From assembly GCA_902480035.1 (NCBI GenBank), contig CABSRC010000068.1, positions 1 to 9,137 on the forward strand: a stretch of DNA of 9,137 bases, read 5' to 3'. The notes under the pieces were generated by a model, which ran no database searches, had not been told where the DNA came from, and saw only the letters and a program-made list of their open reading frames with translations. The stretch comes from an uncultured Streptococcus sp. (GTDB taxonomy: Bacteria; Bacillota; Bacilli; Lactobacillales; Streptococcaceae). Within the stretch, counting starts at the first letter, position 1. Every line of letters begins with the position of its first letter. This document shows, one piece after another, positions 7,221 through 9,137 of this stretch. A program made the translations under genes and the position numbers.

Positions 7221-7259
7221 CTTTTGATCTCCTTTGAAAAGCTCCAGAGAACGATTCAC

Positions 7260-7327
7260 AAACAAAAGACAAGCCACTAAACGAAGGGCGAAAAACCGCG
7301 GTACCACCTTCATTCAATGAACTTGTC
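7260..7327 (-). terminator. Candidate T-box leader terminator helix
   Basis: In the RNA, GACAAG (7327-7322) pairs with CUUGUC (7273-7268). The helix continues upward through about 14 more pairs, several G-U and one bulged U, up to G7307-C7287. UUUUGUUU follows (7267-7260). It is the only terminator-like helix I find before the first gene. It uses the antiterminator stem (7311-7307 with 7287-7283) as its upper part, so switching may depend on competing upstream pairing such as AAUGA (7330-7326) with UCAUU. Confidence 0.45.
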
Positions 7328-7440
7328 ATTCTTCATTTTGTATGCAATTGTCTCAGCTGAGTAGCAAAATCATTTCTCTTCCATGGCTCGCACCCCCGCC
7401 ACTTCTCTGATTCCGAGTAACAATGATTTATTCTCAACTA
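7261..7440 (-). promoter_or_regulatory. T-box riboswitch, tRNA-Ala (GCU specifier)
   Basis: The conserved T-box AAGGTGGTACCGCG lies at 7310-7297. The antiterminator forms from GAAGG (7311-7307) with CCUUC (7287-7283) and GCG (7299-7297) with CGC (7290-7288), leaving the 7-nt bulge UGGUACC whose UGGN reads the tRNA acceptor end. Stem I has base helix AGUUGAG (7439-7433) with CUCAGCU (7361-7355), then a specifier loop with GCU (7365-7363, an alanine codon) followed by a purine. Above it is AAAUCAU (7429-7423) with AUGAUUU (7373-7367), then an AGAGA bulge and an apical GUGGC/GCCAU hairpin with the typical GGUGCGA loop. Uncharged tRNA-Ala should bind and increase expression of the downstream LURP gene and alaS. 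Confidence 0.95.
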
Positions 7441-7444
7441 TTTC

Positions 7445-7473
7445 ATTATACAAGTTCCAAAAGGAACCGTCAA
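7445..7473 (-). promoter_or_regulatory. Promoter of the T-box / LURP / alaS operon
   Basis: On the - strand TTGACG (7473-7468), a 17-bp spacer and a perfect TATAAT (7450-7445) form a strong sigma-A promoter. Transcription should begin near 7438, right at the base of Stem I. The -35 directly follows the prsA stop codon. The spacer holds an inverted repeat, GTTCC and GGAAC around four A/T bases (7454-7467). Confidence 0.9.
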
Positions 7474-8418
7474 CTATTTTTTAGATGATGAGCTGCTACC
7501 GCTTGTTTCAACACCGATATTTTGCAAATATTGGTTGAATGTTGATTTGAAGGCATCATCTTTGACCTTGATATTGGCATTGGTCATCGCTTTTGCAATA
7601 ATGCTACGGATGTAGTTGGTATCTTGCTTACGACCGTCAACAATGATCTCTTTCAAACGTTTTTCGTATTTCTTCCAGTCAGAACCTTTTTCTGTCTTCT
7701 TATTCAATTTGACAATATAGTAGCTAGCAGAATAGTTTTGACCTGCTGAAACTGTGATCACATCTGAAATCCCGTTTTCATCCAATTTAAAGGCAGCTTC
7801 TTTGACTTGAGATGGGATACCTGATGTTCCTGAATCGAACTTAACTTCGCCACCTTTGTCTTTTGTAGCAGTATCTGTCGAATTGTCTTTGGCGATTTGG
7901 GCAAAGTCTGCACCTTCTGCTTTAGCTGCTTCCAACACTTCTTTTGCTTTATCTTCTGAATCTAACTTGATAATTTGTGCTGTTACTTCTGGTGTGTAAG
8001 ATTCAAAAGCCGCCTTGTAGTCTGACTCTTTGATATCTTTCTTAGCAGCTTGGTTGACTGCATATTCCAACAACATATTGCTACGGATTTGTTTCTTCGC
8101 TGTTTCTTCCGTCAAGCCTTGTTGTGCCAAGTAAGCATCGAATTGGTTACCCAATTGTTTCTTTTGTTTAGCCAATTCTTTATCGACTTCTTTATCAGAA
8201 ACTTTTGATCCATATTCTTTTTCAAAGACTTTATTAATGGTCATTTGGAAAAGAACTTGTTGAGCACCTTGGTTGGTTTTGATTTCATTATAGAAATCAG
8301 AAACTGTGATCGTGTCCCCTTTCATGGTCACGACATCTTTGTTTGTGCCATTGGCACACGCTGCTAGTGTTACGACTGATAGCAAGGTCACAGCACCCGC
8401 TACAAGTTTTTTCTTCAT
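7474..8418 (-). CDS. prsA: PrsA foldase lipoprotein (parvulin-family)
   Basis: An extracytoplasmic, membrane-anchored chaperone (314 residues) that helps secreted proteins fold after Sec export. The lipoprotein signal peptide is clear: MKKK, a hydrophobic stretch, and lipobox L18-A-A-C21, with C21 the lipidation site. An N-terminal SurA-like chaperone region (about 27-140) is followed by a parvulin-like domain (about 144-238, including DKGGEVKFDSG at 187-197), a lysine-rich helical C-terminal region, and a serine tail SGSSSSSKK. The two histidines usual in active parvulins are not seen: the first strand reads TAQIIKL and the last SYYIVKL. PPIase activity is therefore doubtful, and chaperone function is more likely. 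The start follows GGAGAA (8432-8427), 8 nt before ATG. No U-tract terminator follows; the next promoter starts at the stop codon. Confidence 0.95.
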   Translation of the reverse strand: MKKKLVAGAVTLLSVVTLAACANGTNKDVVTMKGDTITVSDFYNEIKTNQGAQQVLFQMTINKVFEKEYGSKVSDKEVDKELAKQKKQLGNQFDAYLAQQGLTEETAKKQIRSNMLLEYAVNQAAKKDIKESDYKAAFESYTPEVTAQIIKLDSEDKAKEVLEAAKAEGADFAQIAKDNSTDTATKDKGGEVKFDSGTSGIPSQVKEAAFKLDENGISDVITVSAGQNYSASYYIVKLNKKTEKGSDWKKYEKRLKEIIVDGRKQDTNYIRSIIAKAMTNANIKVKDDAFKSTFNQYLQNIGVETSGSSSSSKK

Positions 8419-8453
8419 GAAAATTATTCTCCGTTCCTTTTTAAACTTCTTCT

Positions 8454-8464
8454 ATTTTACCACA
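8454..8464 (-). promoter_or_regulatory. Extended -10 promoter of prsA
   Basis: On the - strand TGTGGTAAAAT (8464-8454) combines a TRTGN extended -10 with TAAAAT. No good -35 lies 17 bp upstream, which is common for extended -10 promoters. It lies in the 72-bp gap between the methyltransferase and prsA, where no terminator is seen, so prsA may also receive readthrough. Confidence 0.6.
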
Positions 8465-8490
8465 AATTAGAGAGAATACCTTAAATTTAC

Positions 8491-9137
8491 CTAAAAAGAG
8501 CTAGGATCTGGTAAGGTTACCGTCTCTGCATTTTTCCGAATCATCAAAATACCATCTCCAAGTGGCACCAAACTAGCGGTCAAATCTGGATGATTGAGAG
8601 TCGCATGAAAGAGGTTCTGAAGCCCCCGGTAAATGGTTCGTTGCCCACGACGCACTTCCATGATGTCCTTGGCAACATCTCCTCCTTGGAAAATATCATC
8701 CAGTACCACGATTCCCCCAACCTCTAAGAGTTCGAGAATTCGTGGCAAAAAGACGATGTACTTAGACTTAGCAGAGTCCATAAAGACAAAGTCATAGGTC
8801 TCTGTTAAATCCTGCAAGACATCTACCGCATCTCCTTCAAGCAAGGTGATTTGCTTTCTCTGATCGTATTTAGCCAGATTTTCCTTGGCAAAGCCAATCA
8901 TCTCTTCATTCCGATCAATAGTGGTAATTTGTGCGTCGGGAGCATTTTCAGCCATTAAGAGCGCTGAAAACCCAATTGCTGTCCCAATTTCCAGGATTTT
9001 CTTTGGTTGTAGGGCTTGCAGGAGTAGTCTAAAGTAAGCTACCGTTTCATGCGGAATAATCGGAATATTTTCCTTGCGGGCGAATGCTTCTAACTCCTCC
9101 AAGGCACCTGCTACCGGTTTTTGACGCGTGCGCATAA
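8491..9137 (-). CDS. trmR: SAM-dependent O-methyltransferase, TrmR-like (5' end outside window)
   Basis: A class I Rossmann methyltransferase of the COG4122 family. The closest characterised role is Bacillus TrmR (YrrM), which methylates 5-hydroxyuridine at the tRNA wobble position to 5-methoxyuridine. Counting from the first visible Met at 9135, the SAM-binding motif is E49-I-G-T-A-I-G55, an acidic residue follows at D74 (TTIDRNE), and G101-D-A-V precedes the metal-site motifs D120-S-A-K and D146-D147 (VVLDDIF). RRGQRTIYRGLQNLF (162-176) is typical of the subgroup. The Met at 9135 is probably internal: streptococcal homologues as I recall them carry about 20 more residues before MRTRQ, the frame stays open to the edge, and no ribosome site can be assessed. 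The tRNA role is inferred from the family. Confidence 0.8.
   Translation of the reverse strand, partial: MRTRQKPVAGALEELEAFARKENIPIIPHETVAYFRLLLQALQPKKILEIGTAIGFSALLMAENAPDAQITTIDRNEEMIGFAKENLAKYDQRKQITLLEGDAVDVLQDLTETYDFVFMDSAKSKYIVFLPRILELLEVGGIVVLDDIFQGGDVAKDIMEVRRGQRTIYRGLQNLFHATLNHPDLTASLVPLGDGILMIRKNAETVTLPDPSSF

Noticed and set aside
7221..7313. Longer start of the LURP-like gene (ATG at 7313, MKVVPRF...)
   Set aside because: These codons are the T-box and antiterminator, have no good ribosome site, and the strong AAAGGAGAT lies just before the ATG at 7220.

Overview
The window looks like a chromosomal stretch of a Streptococcus, probably of the viridans (mitis/sanguinis-like) group. 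The reasons are moderate-to-low GC, class Ib ribonucleotide reductase genes split into nrdH, nrdE and nrdF, a PrsA lipoprotein next to a TrmR-type O-methyltransferase, a T-box leader in front of alaS, and AT-rich intergenic gaps with compact Rho-independent terminators. Species assignment is an inference from gene content and protein resemblance only. I see no insertion sequence, phage gene, tRNA, rRNA or CRISPR array.

Left part (1-3740, + strand): nrdH-nrdE-nrdF, the aerobic deoxyribonucleotide-making system (NrdH redoxin, NrdE catalytic subunit, NrdF radical subunit). A consensus sigma-A promoter (TTGACA, 17 bp, TATACT) lies before nrdH, with one full NrdR box and one half box cut by the window edge. 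Each gene boundary carries terminator-like hairpins: two between nrdH and nrdE, one between nrdE and nrdF, and one after nrdF. nrdF may also have its own weak promoter. The activating flavodoxin gene nrdI is not here, nor is the nrdK reported between nrdE and nrdF in S. sanguinis.

Middle gap (3709-4091): the convergent intergenic region between nrdF and alaS holds no gene. It does hold a 144-base, highly base-paired element (3824-3967) that folds into a closing helix with three hairpins and has an 8-bp potential pseudoknot. It is flanked by two nearly identical copies of the nrdF terminator. The alaS terminator follows on the opposite strand.

Right part (4051-9137, all - strand, read right to left): a 5'-truncated SAM-dependent O-methyltransferase (trmR-like), then prsA (secretion foldase lipoprotein) with an extended -10 promoter. 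Next comes a strong promoter abutting the prsA stop codon, then a T-box leader with a GCU (alanine) specifier, a small LURP-one-related protein, and alaS, ending at a bidirectionally isolated terminator. The T-box should let uncharged tRNA-Ala raise expression of the LURP protein and AlaRS together. The leader is unusual: the only terminator-like helix I find extends the antiterminator stem instead of competing with it.
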